64,000 bases of DNA from JBJXGV01 sp046160485 (GCA_046160485.1 JBJXGV010000065.1:62001-126000); one strand, 5' to 3'; positions 25,167-34,776 are shown, counted from the stretch's first letter. A program made the numbers and translations. Notes: a model not told the origin generated them from the letters alone.

Positions 25167-26516
25167 GTGAGGCGCCTCGCGATCCTCGGCGCGACCGCCC
25201 TCGTCGCGCTCTTCTACGCGTCGCGCATCCCCGATCCGCTCGGCAACTTCGTGGCGTTCCTCTGGCCGGTCGCCGCCGCGTTCATGCTCTGCATGCACGC
25301 CTTCCGGACGGCGCGCGAAGATGCGGATACGGCGCGTCTGGAGCGGCGCGGAATCGTTCTCGCGATGGCGATCGGCGCCGCGATGCGCGTCGCGTTCATC
25401 GCAACGCCGCCGTCGCTCTCGAGCGATGTCTACCGCTATGTCTGGGACGCGCGCGCGCAAGCGGCGGGAGTCAATCCGTTCCTCTACCCGCCGAACGCGC
25501 CCGAGGTGCGCGACCTCTACGACGTCAACGCGACCTACATCAACCACCAGGAGATTTCGACGATCTATCCGCCGGTTTCGCAGGCGGCGTTCCGCGTGGC
25601 GGAGGCGATCGCGCCAGGGCCGACCGGGATGAAGATTCTCTTCGGGTTCATCGATCTGGCGATTCCGCTGCTCGCGCTCGCGGCGCTCCGCCCGCCGCCG
25701 GGCGCGCGCCTTCCGGTCGTGCTGCTCTTGGCTTGGCATCCGCTCAGCGTGATCGAGACGGCCGGGAGCGGACACAACGATCCGCTCGGGATCGCGCTTC
25801 TGCTCGGAGCGGTTGCGTGCGCGCGCGCCGGGTTCGCGATGCGCGCGGGCGCACTCCTCGGCGCGGCCGCGGCCGCGAAGACGATGCCGATCCTCCTGGC
25901 GCCCCTCTTTGCGATCGCGCTCGGCCGCCGCGGCGCGGGGCGCTTCGCCGCGGCCCTCGCCGCCGTCATCGCGTTCGCGTACTTCCCGTTCGCCGACGCC
26001 GGCGCCGCGCTCTTCCGCGGGCTCACCGCGTATTCGCTCGACCTCGAGTTCAACGCGGGGCTCTACGCGATCGTGCGCGCGCTCGTCCGCGCGAGCGCTT
26101 CCCCCGACAGCGCGATCGCGCTCGCGCCGCGGCTCCTGCCGCTACTCCCCGCGCTCGCCGCGCCGCTCCTCTGGCGGCTCGCTCGCGGCGATCTCGCGCG
26201 CGCCGCGTTCTGGACGCTCGGCGCGCTTGTGCTTCTCTCGTCGCAGGTCCACCCGTGGTATCTGCTCTGGCTCCTGCCGTTCCTCGCGGTGCGCCCTTCG
26301 CGCGCGTGGCTTCTCTTCACGTTCCTCATCTTCATCTCGTACGAGACACACGCGCTCCACCGCGCCAGCGGCGCCTGGAGCGAATCGACCGGCATCCGCG
26401 CGATTCAGTACGCGCCGCTCTTCATCTTGCTCGCGATAGAGGCTGCGGCTTCGATCGCGCGCGCGCGGCGCGGGGCGGCGCCAGTTCGCGATCCGGCGGC
26501 CGGCGAGGCGCGCTAG
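25167..26516 (+). CDS. GT87-like membrane mannosyltransferase
   Basis: 449 aa with roughly ten membrane helices, starting at GTG six bases after the previous stop. The diagnostic part is the first long loop: SLSSDVYRYVWDARAQ, then GVNPFLYPPNAPEV and ISTIYPPVSQAAF, typical of GT87-type polyprenyl-phosphate-mannose-dependent transferases, with SGHNDPLGIALLLGA further on. It would add a sugar to a lipid- or glycan-linked acceptor at the outer face of the inner membrane. It converges on a GT2 gene by a 4-bp overlap; that GT2 resembles enzymes that make lipid-linked sugar donors, so the two could be functionally paired. Confidence 0.8.
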   Translation: MRRLAILGATALVALFYASRIPDPLGNFVAFLWPVAAAFMLCMHAFRTAREDADTARLERRGIVLAMAIGAAMRVAFIATPPSLSSDVYRYVWDARAQAAGVNPFLYPPNAPEVRDLYDVNATYINHQEISTIYPPVSQAAFRVAEAIAPGPTGMKILFGFIDLAIPLLALAALRPPPGARLPVVLLLAWHPLSVIETAGSGHNDPLGIALLLGAVACARAGFAMRAGALLGAAAAAKTMPILLAPLFAIALGRRGAGRFAAALAAVIAFAYFPFADAGAALFRGLTAYSLDLEFNAGLYAIVRALVRASASPDSAIALAPRLLPLLPALAAPLLWRLARGDLARAAFWTLGALVLLSSQVHPWYLLWLLPFLAVRPSRAWLLFTFLIFISYETHALHRASGAWSESTGIRAIQYAPLFILLAIEAAASIARARRGAAPVRDPAAGEAR

Positions 26517-27223
26517 CGAGCGGCGCGTCCCGGCGCGATCGCATGCCGGAAGAGCGTCCAAAGAATTTTCGCGCCGGCGCGCACCGTGCCGCTGACGGTG
26601 CCCGTGATCTTCGAGCGCCCGATCCGCTTGCGATACGACACGGGGACTTCGGATGAGCGCAACCCGGCGCGCGCAGCGCGAAGCTGCATCTCGACCGTCC
26701 AGCCGTAGTTCGTATCGCGCATGCCGAGCGAGCGAAGCGCGTCGTAGCGGATCGCGCGGAACGGCCCAAGGTCGGTGAAGCGAGCGCCGAAAAAGGCGCG
26801 CAGGAGCGTGCACGCGAGCCAGTTTCCGTAGCGGGCCTGCGGCGCGAGCGCACCCGGTTCCGCGTCGCCGATCACGCGCGAGCCGACGACGAAATCGTCG
26901 CCCGCGCGGATGCGGTCGAGAAGGAGCGGCAGCTCCCGCGGATCGTCGCTTGCGTCCGCGTCGAGGAACACGACGACATCGGGGGGCGCGGCACCAAGCG
27001 CTGCGATCCCCGCGAGGCACGCCTGTCCGTAGCCGCGCCGCGGCTCGGCGACGACGCGTGCCCCGGCGACACGCGCCACATCCGCCGTCCGGTCGCGCGA
27101 CCCGTTATCGACGACGACGATCTCGTCGACGGCGAATCCGTCGCCCGCTCTCGGAATCTCGGCCAGGACCTTCGCCACCGAACGCTCTTCGTCGAGCGCA
27201 GGAATCACCACCGCGACTCTCAT
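26513..27223 (-). CDS. GT2 family glycosyltransferase (dolichyl-phosphate-mannose synthase-like)
   Basis: 236 aa, cytosolic GT-A fold: VAVVIPALDEERSVAKVL, VVDNGSRDRTADVA, the PRRGYGQACLAGI loop and the metal-binding DADASDD, followed by FVVGSRVIGD. This is the pattern of DPM1/ArnC-type enzymes that charge polyprenyl phosphate with a sugar. No C-terminal membrane helices of the two-TM type are obvious. ATG at 27223 chosen because the frame starts VVIPALDEE right after it; an earlier in-frame start at 27250 is possible. The Shine-Dalgarno GGGAG is unusually close, three bases away. Upstream by 66 bp is the methyltransferase on the same strand. Confidence 0.85.
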   Translation of the reverse strand: MRVAVVIPALDEERSVAKVLAEIPRAGDGFAVDEIVVVDNGSRDRTADVARVAGARVVAEPRRGYGQACLAGIAALGAAPPDVVVFLDADASDDPRELPLLLDRIRAGDDFVVGSRVIGDAEPGALAPQARYGNWLACTLLRAFFGARFTDLGPFRAIRYDALRSLGMRDTNYGWTVEMQLRAARAGLRSSEVPVSYRKRIGRSKITGTVSGTVRAGAKILWTLFRHAIAPGRAAR

Positions 27224-27289
27224 AGTCTCCCAGTAGCGCGTGAGGGTCACCGCGGCGAGCGGCGAGGAAGGGCCGCGCGGGAAACGCCG

Positions 27290-28174
27290 TCAGCGAGCCC
27301 GCGCCGCCTTCTTTGCGATGAGCGTTCCAAGTATCACCTCGCCCCGTTCGCCGAGCGCGATACCGAGATCGAGGCTCTCTTGAATCGCGTCGAGGTCGAG
27401 CGAGCGCAGCTCCGGCGGGAGCGAGAGCTGCACCATCTTCGCGAGCGCGAGTTTGCTGCGCAGATCGCGGAGGTACTTCACGAGCGTGCGCGTCTCGTCG
27501 GTCCAGACGATGTCGAGGAATCCGACGCCCGAAAGCGCCTTGCGGTACTCGGCCTCGGTGCCGGGCCGCACGTCGAGACCGATGCGCCGCAGAAGCGACT
27601 TGCGATCCGTCGACGCGGCGCCCGGCGCGACGGCCAGATCGATGATGGCGATCCGCCCGTTCCCTGCGAGAACGCGGAACGCCTCCGTGAGCACCTTCTT
27701 CGGTTCGACGAGGAAGATGTACGTCGATTCGAGCATGACGACCTGAAAACTGCCGTCGGGCCACGGGAGCGACTCGCCGACTCCCTTCGTGAAGACGACT
27801 TGCCCCGTGAGGCCTTCGCGCTCGGCGCGCGCGACCGCCGTGGGGATGAGTTCTTCGAGCGGCTCGATTCCGTCGAAGCGGCACCCGACGCGGTGCGCAA
27901 GCCGCACTGCCGTCGCGCCCGTGCCGCTGCCGATGTCGAGCACGCGATCCGACGCGCGAATCTCGGCGCGCGCGGCCAGCGTCTCCGTGAGCGAAAGCCC
28001 GCCCGGATGAAACGTCCCGCCGAAGACGGTTTCGACGTACGGATGCGTGAACCACTTGAAGAATTCGACGTTGTGCTCGCTCTTATCGTGCGCCGGCTTG
28101 CGAGCAGGCGCCTTCGCGCGCTTGCGCGGCGCGGGCCGGGCGGCGCGGCGAACCGTTTTTTTCGTTGGTGCCAT
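27290..28174 (-). CDS. Class I SAM-dependent methyltransferase
   Basis: 294 aa. A Lys/Arg/Ala-rich N-terminal tail of ~30 residues precedes SEHNVEFFKWFTHPYVETV, then the SAM-binding motif I VLDIGSGTGATAVRLAH, acidic motif II FDGIEPLEELI, and FQVVMLESTYIFLVEPKKVL. The fold is that of Methyltransf_11/25 proteins; acceptor unknown. It starts 10 bp after the stop of the GT2 synthase on the same strand, so it is likely the second gene of that operon and may modify a glycan or lipid made by it. The basic tail is odd for the family and could bind nucleic acid or membrane. Confidence 0.82.
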   Translation of the reverse strand: MAPTKKTVRRAARPAPRKRAKAPARKPAHDKSEHNVEFFKWFTHPYVETVFGGTFHPGGLSLTETLAARAEIRASDRVLDIGSGTGATAVRLAHRVGCRFDGIEPLEELIPTAVARAEREGLTGQVVFTKGVGESLPWPDGSFQVVMLESTYIFLVEPKKVLTEAFRVLAGNGRIAIIDLAVAPGAASTDRKSLLRRIGLDVRPGTEAEYRKALSGVGFLDIVWTDETRTLVKYLRDLRSKLALAKMVQLSLPPELRSLDLDAIQESLDLGIALGERGEVILGTLIAKKAARAR

Positions 28175-28184
28175 AGGTGCTATA

Positions 28185-29696
28185 TCACTCTCTCCTCGCG
28201 GCGGTCGCGGGTTCCGGCGCGCGTCGAACGCCGCCGAAACTGAACTGCCCGAGGTGTTCGCACAGTGAAAGGGCGCCCACGTAAACAAACCCGCAGGCGA
28301 AGAGGAGCGCAAATGGAACGAAGAGATACTCGCCGCGCTCGAGAATCATCGCGAGCACGAAGACGAAGTGCGCGCCGAGCGCAAGCTCGATGAGGCCGAG
28401 CGGATCGAAGCGCTTCGTGTAGAGCTTCCCGCGCCACGAATCGCCGCGCGAGACGATGGCGTACTTCGGCGTGCGAACGAATGACGCCGGCTGGTTCGTG
28501 AGGCCTCGCAGGACGGCGTGCGCGTTCGTGACCGAGAGACCCGCGCCGAGCGCCATCACCGCGGGGATGTTGACGAGCCGCGACAGCCAATCGCGCCGAA
28601 CTGCCCGCTGCGACACCGCGTAAAACAGCATGACTGAAATGGTCGACGTCACGAAGAGAAGCGCGTACGACGCGACGACCGTCTTCGGGTCGACCGCGAG
28701 CTTCCACTGCGTGGAGATCATCGGGATCGTCAGGAGCGCGGGGACCAGCATCAGCAGATACGCGAAGTTGCTCGTGAGGTGGATGACCGCGTCGAGCTTC
28801 ACGCGCAGCGGCAGGCGGCTGCGAAGGACCGCGGGAAGCACCTTGCGCGCCGTCTGGATCGAGCCCTCGGCCCATCGGTGCTGCTGCGACTTGAACGCGC
28901 GCATCTCGACGGGCAACTCCGCCGGCACATCACGCTCGGGAACGAAGAGAAACCGCCAGCCGCGAAGCTGCGCGCGATACGAAAGGTCGAGATCCTCCGT
29001 GAGCGTGTCGTGCTGCCAACCGCCGGCGTCGCAGATCGCGGCCTTGCGCCACACGCCCGCCGTCCCGTTGAAGTTGAAGAAGCTCCCGGACCGATGACGC
29101 GCGCTCTGCTCGATCACGAAATGTCCGTCGAGAAGGATCGCTTGAAGTTCGGTCAGGCGGGAGTAGCGGCGGTTCACGTGCTCCCATCGCAATTGCACGA
29201 GCCCGAGGCGTTCGTCCGCGAAGTGAGGGACGGTCGCGCGCAAGAAATCGGGCGTGGGGATGAAGTCGGCGTCGAATATCGCGATCAGTTCGCCGCGCGC
29301 AAGCGTGAGCCCGTGCGCGAGCGCACCGGCCTTGAACCCGACGCGAGAGCCGCGCCGCACGTGCGAAATGTTCACACCCGCGGCAGACTCCTCGGCGCAG
29401 ACGCGCCGCACGAGCCCCACCGTCTCGTCCGACGAATCGTCGAGCACCTGAACTTCGAATCGGTCGCGCGGGTAGTCGAACGCGCACGCCGCGCGAATGA
29501 GCCGCTCGACGACGTAGAACTCGTTGTAGACCGGAAGCTGGACCGTGACGAACGGCGGCGGATCCTGCATGACCGCAGCCGGCGTCCGTTCGTGCCGGTG
29601 CCGCAGATAGGTCGCGATCAAATAGAGACGGTGAATGCCGTACCCGGCGAGAGCGCAGAGTGCAGCGCCGTAGATGACGAGGATCGCGTTTTCCAT
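28185..29696 (-). CDS. Processive membrane GT2 glycosyltransferase (mannan/cellulose synthase-like)
   Basis: 503 aa. Order: one N-terminal helix (AILVIYGAALCALAGYGI), cytosolic GT-A domain with VTVQLPVYNEFYVVERLI, VLDDSSDE, FDADFIPTPDFL and TEDLDLSYRAQLRGW, then QQHRWAEGSIQ, the QxxRW of processive synthases, and four or five helices at the C-terminus. All D,D,D,QxxRW residues are present, so it is probably active and polymerises a polysaccharide across the inner membrane. It resembles CslA-like glucomannan synthases more than BcsA because a PilZ domain is absent. Strong upstream promoter (29752-29780); methyltransferase follows after 10 bp. Confidence 0.88.
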   Translation of the reverse strand: MENAILVIYGAALCALAGYGIHRLYLIATYLRHRHERTPAAVMQDPPPFVTVQLPVYNEFYVVERLIRAACAFDYPRDRFEVQVLDDSSDETVGLVRRVCAEESAAGVNISHVRRGSRVGFKAGALAHGLTLARGELIAIFDADFIPTPDFLRATVPHFADERLGLVQLRWEHVNRRYSRLTELQAILLDGHFVIEQSARHRSGSFFNFNGTAGVWRKAAICDAGGWQHDTLTEDLDLSYRAQLRGWRFLFVPERDVPAELPVEMRAFKSQQHRWAEGSIQTARKVLPAVLRSRLPLRVKLDAVIHLTSNFAYLLMLVPALLTIPMISTQWKLAVDPKTVVASYALLFVTSTISVMLFYAVSQRAVRRDWLSRLVNIPAVMALGAGLSVTNAHAVLRGLTNQPASFVRTPKYAIVSRGDSWRGKLYTKRFDPLGLIELALGAHFVFVLAMILERGEYLFVPFALLFACGFVYVGALSLCEHLGQFSFGGVRRAPEPATAARRE

Positions 29697-29751
29697 GTTG
29701 GGTGTTCGCTCGAACCTGCCGGACTTGGGGAAGGCGCCGCGCGAATGGCGA

Positions 29752-29780
29752 AGAATAGCGGCCCGCCTCGCACCCGGCAA
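29752..29780 (-). promoter_or_regulatory. Sigma-70 promoter of the GT2 synthase operon
   Basis: Minus strand TTGCCG (29775-29780), 17-bp spacer, TATTCT (29752-29757). Predicted transcription start near 29745 leaves a ~50-nt leader to the ATG at 29696. Confidence 0.5.
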
Positions 29781-29820
29781 GGAAAAAGCCGGTCGGCGGC
29801 CCTGCGGCTTGCCCTTTGGG

Positions 29821-29840
29821 GGCCCTGACTTACAAGGGCC
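29821..29840. terminator. Stem-loop downstream of the TPR membrane protein gene
   Basis: GGCCCT-GACTTACA-AGGGCC, 6-bp arms with 8-nt loop, in the gap 29697-29862 between the TPR membrane protein stop and the next promoter. It lacks a T-run, so function as terminator is only suggested by position. Confidence 0.35.
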
Positions 29841-29862
29841 GCGACTGTGATCGCGCGCGCGG

Positions 29863-31971
29863 TCACGAACCCGCGGCCAACGCGTCGCGCAGATCGCGAT
29901 TCTCGGGGTCGATGGCGAGCCCGGCGTTGATCGCTTCCAGCGCGCGCGCGTTCTCCCCCGCGTCCTCGAGAATTCCCGAGAGGATGAGGTAGCCGCGGGC
30001 CTTCTTTCCCGTCTCGCCCGCCGGTGTCCTACGGATCGCCTCGGCGATCGACTCTCGCGCCTTGTCCAGGAGACGCTCTTCCCGCTGGCTCGCCGCAAGA
30101 AGGTAGAGGGCGTTGTATTCGTTCGAGTCGGCTTGCGCGGCGCGTTCGAAGTACCCACACGCGCGCCGAAAATCCGCGCGCCGGTAGAAGAATTCGCCCG
30201 CGCTCGCGCACACCGCGACCAACTCGTTCACGCTCCGTGCATTCGGGAGCACGGCATCGAGCTTCGATTCGTAGAACTCGCGCGCGCGCTCCGTTTCTCC
30301 ACGATCCTCGATCTGCGCGGCGAACTTCGCGAGCTGCTGCTCGAAGAGACTGGGGCTCCACGCGATCACGCGAAGACTCTCGTGTGCGACTTCCTCGGCC
30401 CGGCGCGCGTCGCCGTCCGCCGACAACTGCCGCACGACGTGTCCGTAGCCGATTCCCATCGTGTACACGTCCCACGCTTCCGTGTCACCGCGGAGTTGAT
30501 AGAGGTAGCGTGTCACGCCGCGGTCACGATCCGCGTTGACGAGAACGTGCGGCACGAGCGTGAGCCCCTGAAGCGCGCACGTGGCGATGCCGATGGCGAC
30601 CAGCCGTTCGCGGCTCACCAACACGATCGCGGCGCTCGCGACACTCACCGCGAAGCCGACTGCCGGCAACGCGAGCAGATCCCAATCGCCGAACGCCGCG
30701 TAGCCCGGCCGGAAGAACGCGAAGCCGAGCGACTGCGGTATCCAAGCGGCGCACGTGCACACGAGGAAGAACGCATGCGACGAGTGGAGCAACCGGAGCC
30801 GACGATGTTCCCCAGCTAGGAGAAGCGCCAGAAGCAGAACGACGATCCCGGGAACGACGAGGAACACCTCGTTGACGAGGTTCGTGGCATGCCTCGCGGA
30901 GACCAGTGCGTACGGAGTGGCGTGGCGATTGACGTGATCCGACATGACAAGAGGAAGCACGTGGTCGGCTGCACGTTTGGCGACGTCACCGTGGGACACG
31001 CGATTTGCGGCCGCAAGAAGCGCCGCGCCGAGCGCAATGCCGAGCGCTCCCGCGGCAGCGGCCGCCCGAGGAAGTGCCTCCCTCGCGGCAGACCCGTTCG
31101 CTCGAAGGCGATGAAAGACGACAACGCCGAGGGAGAGGGCCGAAGCGGCGAACGTCACGTGCAGGACGACGAGCAGCACGTAGAGAACAACAGGCTTCCA
31201 GAGCGGACCCCGGCCCGCGATCGCGCAATAGCAAGAGCGAAAGTAGAGGAGTGCGATTGGAAACGCGAATGCATAGGCCTCCGCGTAGCCGAAGAAAACC
31301 TGCGCGAACCCGAGACTGAGGAGTACCGAGACGACGAACGTTTTTTCGCGCGGCGAGCGGCCGATCGTCCCGCCGAAGCTGTGCGCGGCGGCGATGTAGA
31401 GCAGCCCGGCAATGACGCTGACAATGGCATAACTCAGCGCACCGCTCGTCGATCCGAAAAGCCCGATCACGCGATACACCGCCGCGTGCACGGCAAAGTC
31501 GAGCCCCTCGAACCCCGCCCACCAGCGTCCGCTCTCCACGCTCTCGATCAGCAGAGGACCATCGCCGAAGAGATGCGCCCGGTCGCGGAGCCCCCAGAAG
31601 AGAACGACCGCGCCGGCAGCGGTGAGCGCACGTACGCGCCACGACCGCCATTCCGGAAGCGACGCGGCAAGCCTCTCCGCAATCGCGCCGGCGCGGCGCG
31701 ACACGAGCGGCGCACACACCGCCGCCGCCGCGAGCAACGCGGCGATCCGAAAACCGGCCGGCAAAAAGGCAAGAGAGTGGAGCCCCCACAGACGCGGGGA
31801 GTTGCGGAAGGCTGCGAACGCGCACAGCACGATGAAAACCGCGCCGAGTGCCGCGAAGAGAGCTGGGAGTGACGCGCTCGCGTTCGTGCGCGCGATCGGA
31901 GTCGGCGGAACGGCTGGCGCCGCGGTCAAAGCCGGTGTCCGTTCTCGCGGAGTCCGGCTTCTACGCGGCAT
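29863..31971 (-). CDS. Polytopic membrane protein with C-terminal TPR repeats
   Basis: 702 aa. About twelve helices fill residues ~35-470, with a loop HLFGDGPLLIESVESGRWW resembling the first acidic loop of GT-C transferases. The last ~190 residues are helical TPR-type repeats (ERAREFYESKLDAVLPN, RACGYFERAAQADSNEYNAL, ARALEAINAGLAIDPENRDL). This layout, membrane GT-C-like body plus periplasmic TPR, is seen in O-glycosylation and envelope assembly proteins of uncertain role. It starts 15 bp after the DUF362 gene, on the same strand, so it is probably the third gene of an ALDH-DUF362-TPR transcript. No recognised family name. Confidence 0.75.
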   Translation of the reverse strand: MPRRSRTPRERTPALTAAPAVPPTPIARTNASASLPALFAALGAVFIVLCAFAAFRNSPRLWGLHSLAFLPAGFRIAALLAAAAVCAPLVSRRAGAIAERLAASLPEWRSWRVRALTAAGAVVLFWGLRDRAHLFGDGPLLIESVESGRWWAGFEGLDFAVHAAVYRVIGLFGSTSGALSYAIVSVIAGLLYIAAAHSFGGTIGRSPREKTFVVSVLLSLGFAQVFFGYAEAYAFAFPIALLYFRSCYCAIAGRGPLWKPVVLYVLLVVLHVTFAASALSLGVVVFHRLRANGSAAREALPRAAAAAGALGIALGAALLAAANRVSHGDVAKRAADHVLPLVMSDHVNRHATPYALVSARHATNLVNEVFLVVPGIVVLLLALLLAGEHRRLRLLHSSHAFFLVCTCAAWIPQSLGFAFFRPGYAAFGDWDLLALPAVGFAVSVASAAIVLVSRERLVAIGIATCALQGLTLVPHVLVNADRDRGVTRYLYQLRGDTEAWDVYTMGIGYGHVVRQLSADGDARRAEEVAHESLRVIAWSPSLFEQQLAKFAAQIEDRGETERAREFYESKLDAVLPNARSVNELVAVCASAGEFFYRRADFRRACGYFERAAQADSNEYNALYLLAASQREERLLDKARESIAEAIRRTPAGETGKKARGYLILSGILEDAGENARALEAINAGLAIDPENRDLRDALAAGS

Positions 31972-31986
31972 CGCCCCAATCGCCAG

Positions 31987-33120
31987 CTAGTACTTCTTGA
32001 AGAGCTGCCCCCACTCCGTCTTCATGAAGTCGTTGATGATCCCCTGCCCGATCGTCGGGTACCAGATCGAGTCGTGGTAGACGTTCGACGCGAACGGCGC
32101 CCACACGACGAGCGGCGAATGGAGTAGCAGCTTCTCGAGCGGCTGCAGCCAACCCTTGCGGATGAGCTGATCGCCCCAGATCACGAGCGACTTCTTCGTC
32201 TTGAAGTGGAAGTTCACATCGGAGAGGTCTTCGCCGATGATCTCGATCTCGGGGATGTTGCCGTTGCCGAGGCCCATCTCGGTCGCCATGCGGATGTACG
32301 GGATCGACATCGGCTCGAAGCCCATCATCTTCGCGGCCACGGCGTCGATCGCGACCGAATCGCTGCTCGCGAGAATGTAGTTGTGGATGCGCGGAATCAT
32401 CGTGCGCGGGCCGGCGCCGTCGCCGCAGACCGTGCCGTCCATCACCGCGAAGATCCCCGGGTGAATCTCCTTCTGCATGATGAGCAGATCGACGAGCACT
32501 TCGTGAATGTGCTTGTGCGCGTAGTGCCGCACCGTCTTGAGGAGCCCGCCGAACGCGTTCTTCACGGCGCCGGTCGTCGTCGAGTGCCCGTGCGTCTTCA
32601 CCGTCGGCAGGTGAAGGATGCTCTTGCCGACGAACATCTCGGGAATCTCGATCCCCTTCGGGAAAATCTTGTCGAGCATGAGCATCGGCTCGCGGAACTG
32701 ATAGGTCATCCACTTCACGTCGGGAAGCGCCGTGAACTTCAGGTCGTAACGCTCGAGCACCGGATACCAACGATTGACGCGGCACCCCTTGATCGGATCG
32801 GTGACGACCGTCTTGTTCTCGACGGGAAGGATGCGGCGCTTGTCGAAGCCGTCGTCGATGAGCGTCTTGAGCACGCCGTCGAGCTGCCACGGCTGCGACG
32901 AACACGCCGGGAAATACTTCGTCCACGAGAGATTGAGCTTGATGAGAAGGTCGTTCTCCTTCGAGAGCGACTTCTCGTAGCCCGCCATACGCATCAGCTT
33001 CCCGTAGTCGTCGACGACGGTTTCGGGACGCGTCTTCAGAACCGCGACCGTCGAGCGATCGGACTTGCGAATCGCTGCCTGCGGCGCGCTCGGTTTCGTT
33101 TTGATATCGATCGGATTCAT
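31987..33120 (-). CDS. DUF362 domain-containing protein
   Basis: 377 aa, cytosolic, no signal. The DUF362 signature is spread through the chain: LLIKLNLSWTKYFP, KSILHLPTVKTHGHSTTTGA, VKNAFGGLLKTVRHYAHK, IFAVMDGTVCGDGAGPRTM and ASSDSVAIDAVAAKMMGFEP. Many DUF362 proteins carry a ferredoxin domain or are Tat-exported; this one has neither, and its Cys residues do not form an Fe-S motif. Function of the family is unknown. Placed between an aldehyde dehydrogenase (98 bp upstream) and the TPR membrane protein (15 bp downstream), all on one strand. Confidence 0.88.
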   Translation of the reverse strand: MNPIDIKTKPSAPQAAIRKSDRSTVAVLKTRPETVVDDYGKLMRMAGYEKSLSKENDLLIKLNLSWTKYFPACSSQPWQLDGVLKTLIDDGFDKRRILPVENKTVVTDPIKGCRVNRWYPVLERYDLKFTALPDVKWMTYQFREPMLMLDKIFPKGIEIPEMFVGKSILHLPTVKTHGHSTTTGAVKNAFGGLLKTVRHYAHKHIHEVLVDLLIMQKEIHPGIFAVMDGTVCGDGAGPRTMIPRIHNYILASSDSVAIDAVAAKMMGFEPMSIPYIRMATEMGLGNGNIPEIEIIGEDLSDVNFHFKTKKSLVIWGDQLIRKGWLQPLEKLLLHSPLVVWAPFASNVYHDSIWYPTIGQGIINDFMKTEWGQLFKKY

Positions 33121-33218
33121 CGTGTGTCGCTCTCCGTGTTCGAGTCTCTTGTCGTCATCGCCCTAGGTGATCGGCTCGGGACGCGGTTTCCTTCAACTCA
33201 GATCGTGCGATCGATCCG

Positions 33219-34727
33219 CTATCGGTTGTCGATCTGCGCGCGCTGGAGCCGCCCGGAGTAATCGACGTAGACGGTCTTGTACTCGGTGAAGATTTCGTAC
33301 GCCGTCCAGCCGCCTTCGCGGTGGCCGTTGCCGGTGTCTTTCACGCCGCCGAACGGCAGGTGCGCTTCGGCGCCGATCGTCGGGCCATTGATGTACGTGA
33401 TGCCGGCCTGGATGTCGCGGATCGCGCGGAACGCCGAATTGACGTCGCGCGTGTAGAGCGACGACGACAGGCCGTAATCGGTGTCGTTGAGAACGCGCAC
33501 GGCTTCGTCGAGGCTCTTCACCTTGAGCACGGAGAGAACCGGCCCGAAGATTTCCTCGCGCGCGATGCGCATCGACGGCATCACGCCCGTGAAGACGGTC
33601 GGCTTGAAGAAGTAGCCTTCCGCGAGCGCGCCCGCCGACGCGGGCTCCCCGCCGCACACGAGCGTCGCGCCGTCCTTCTTCCCGATCTGCACGTATTCGC
33701 CGATCGTCTCGACCTGCTTCGCGTTGACGAGCGGGCCGACCTGCGACTTCGCGTCGAGGCCGTCGCCGAGCACGAGCGCGTTCGCGCGTGCGACGAGCCG
33801 TTCGACCAACTGATCGTGAATCTTCTCGTGGAGGATGAGCCGCGATGTCGCGGTGCAGCGCTGCCCCGTCGTGCCGAACGCGCCCCAGAGCGCGCCTTCG
33901 AGCGCGAGGTCGAGGTCCGCGTCGTCCATCACGATCTGCGCGTTCTTGCCGCCGAGTTCGAGCGACAGCCGCTTGAGCATGCGCCCGCACGTCTCGCCGA
34001 GGTGGCGGCCGACGTGCGACGAGCCGGTGAACGAGACGACCGGAACGTGCGGGTGCTCGACGATCGCCGCGCCGACTTCGCTCCCGCCGCCGTGGACGAG
34101 GTTGACGACCTTCGGCGGCACGCCCGCGTCGACGAGCGCCTCGACGAAGCGGTGCGCCGAGAGTGGCACATCCGACGCCGGCTTGAAGACGACCGTGTTG
34201 CCCGCGAGCAGCGCCGGGAAGATTTTCCAAGTGGGAATCGCGAGCGGGAAGTTCCACGGCGTGATGATGCCGGCGACGCCGAGCGGGTTGCGCACCGTCA
34301 TCGCGAACTTGTTCGGCAGCTCCGAGGGAACCGTCTGCCCGAAGAGGCGCCGCCCCTCGCCCTGCGCGTAGTACGCGGTGTCGATCCCTTCTTGAATGTC
34401 GCCGCGCGTCTCGGCGAGCACCTTGCCCATCTCGCGCGTCATCTCGCGCGCGATCGACTCCTTGCGCTCCACGAGAATGTCGCCGCACTTCTTGAGGATC
34501 TCGCCGCGCACCGGCGCCGGCGTGTTGCGCCACTCGTCGAACGCCGAACGCGCCGCCGCGACCGCGGCCTCCACGTCCGCCTTGTTCGACTTCGGGAAGA
34601 GGCCGATGACCTCGTCCTTGTGCGCTGGATTTCTGTTCTCGAAGAACTCGCCGGAGCGCGCGGGCGTCCACTCGCCGCCGACGTAGTTCAGAAACTTCTG
34701 GGCCTTCTCGGTAGACACAGGATTCAT
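33219..34727 (-). CDS. NAD(P)-dependent aldehyde dehydrogenase
   Basis: 502 aa. Oxidises an aldehyde to its acid. Motifs: GIITPWNFPLAIPTWK (oxyanion Asn), SFTGSSHVGRHL (cofactor loop), general base Glu in LSLELGGKNAQ and the nucleophilic Cys in FGTTGQRCTATSR. The GQRCTA context resembles ketoglutarate-semialdehyde and related semialdehyde dehydrogenases, but the substrate is not decidable by eye. ATG 34727 with GGAGG ten bases upstream and a strong promoter at 34777-34806. First gene of the unit with DUF362 and the TPR membrane protein. Confidence 0.93.
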   Translation of the reverse strand: MNPVSTEKAQKFLNYVGGEWTPARSGEFFENRNPAHKDEVIGLFPKSNKADVEAAVAAARSAFDEWRNTPAPVRGEILKKCGDILVERKESIAREMTREMGKVLAETRGDIQEGIDTAYYAQGEGRRLFGQTVPSELPNKFAMTVRNPLGVAGIITPWNFPLAIPTWKIFPALLAGNTVVFKPASDVPLSAHRFVEALVDAGVPPKVVNLVHGGGSEVGAAIVEHPHVPVVSFTGSSHVGRHLGETCGRMLKRLSLELGGKNAQIVMDDADLDLALEGALWGAFGTTGQRCTATSRLILHEKIHDQLVERLVARANALVLGDGLDAKSQVGPLVNAKQVETIGEYVQIGKKDGATLVCGGEPASAGALAEGYFFKPTVFTGVMPSMRIAREEIFGPVLSVLKVKSLDEAVRVLNDTDYGLSSSLYTRDVNSAFRAIRDIQAGITYINGPTIGAEAHLPFGGVKDTGNGHREGGWTAYEIFTEYKTVYVDYSGRLQRAQIDNR

Positions 34728-34776
34728 GAAAGTGGAGCCTCCGTGGGATTCGAGTGGGGATGTCGTAAGGCGCGAC

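Noticed and set aside
22893..25775. A 960-codon minus-strand frame continuing upstream of the CapA-like gene
   Set aside because: Only the last ~324 residues show real domain motifs and a signal peptide; the rest lies antisense to the SGNH and GT87 genes.
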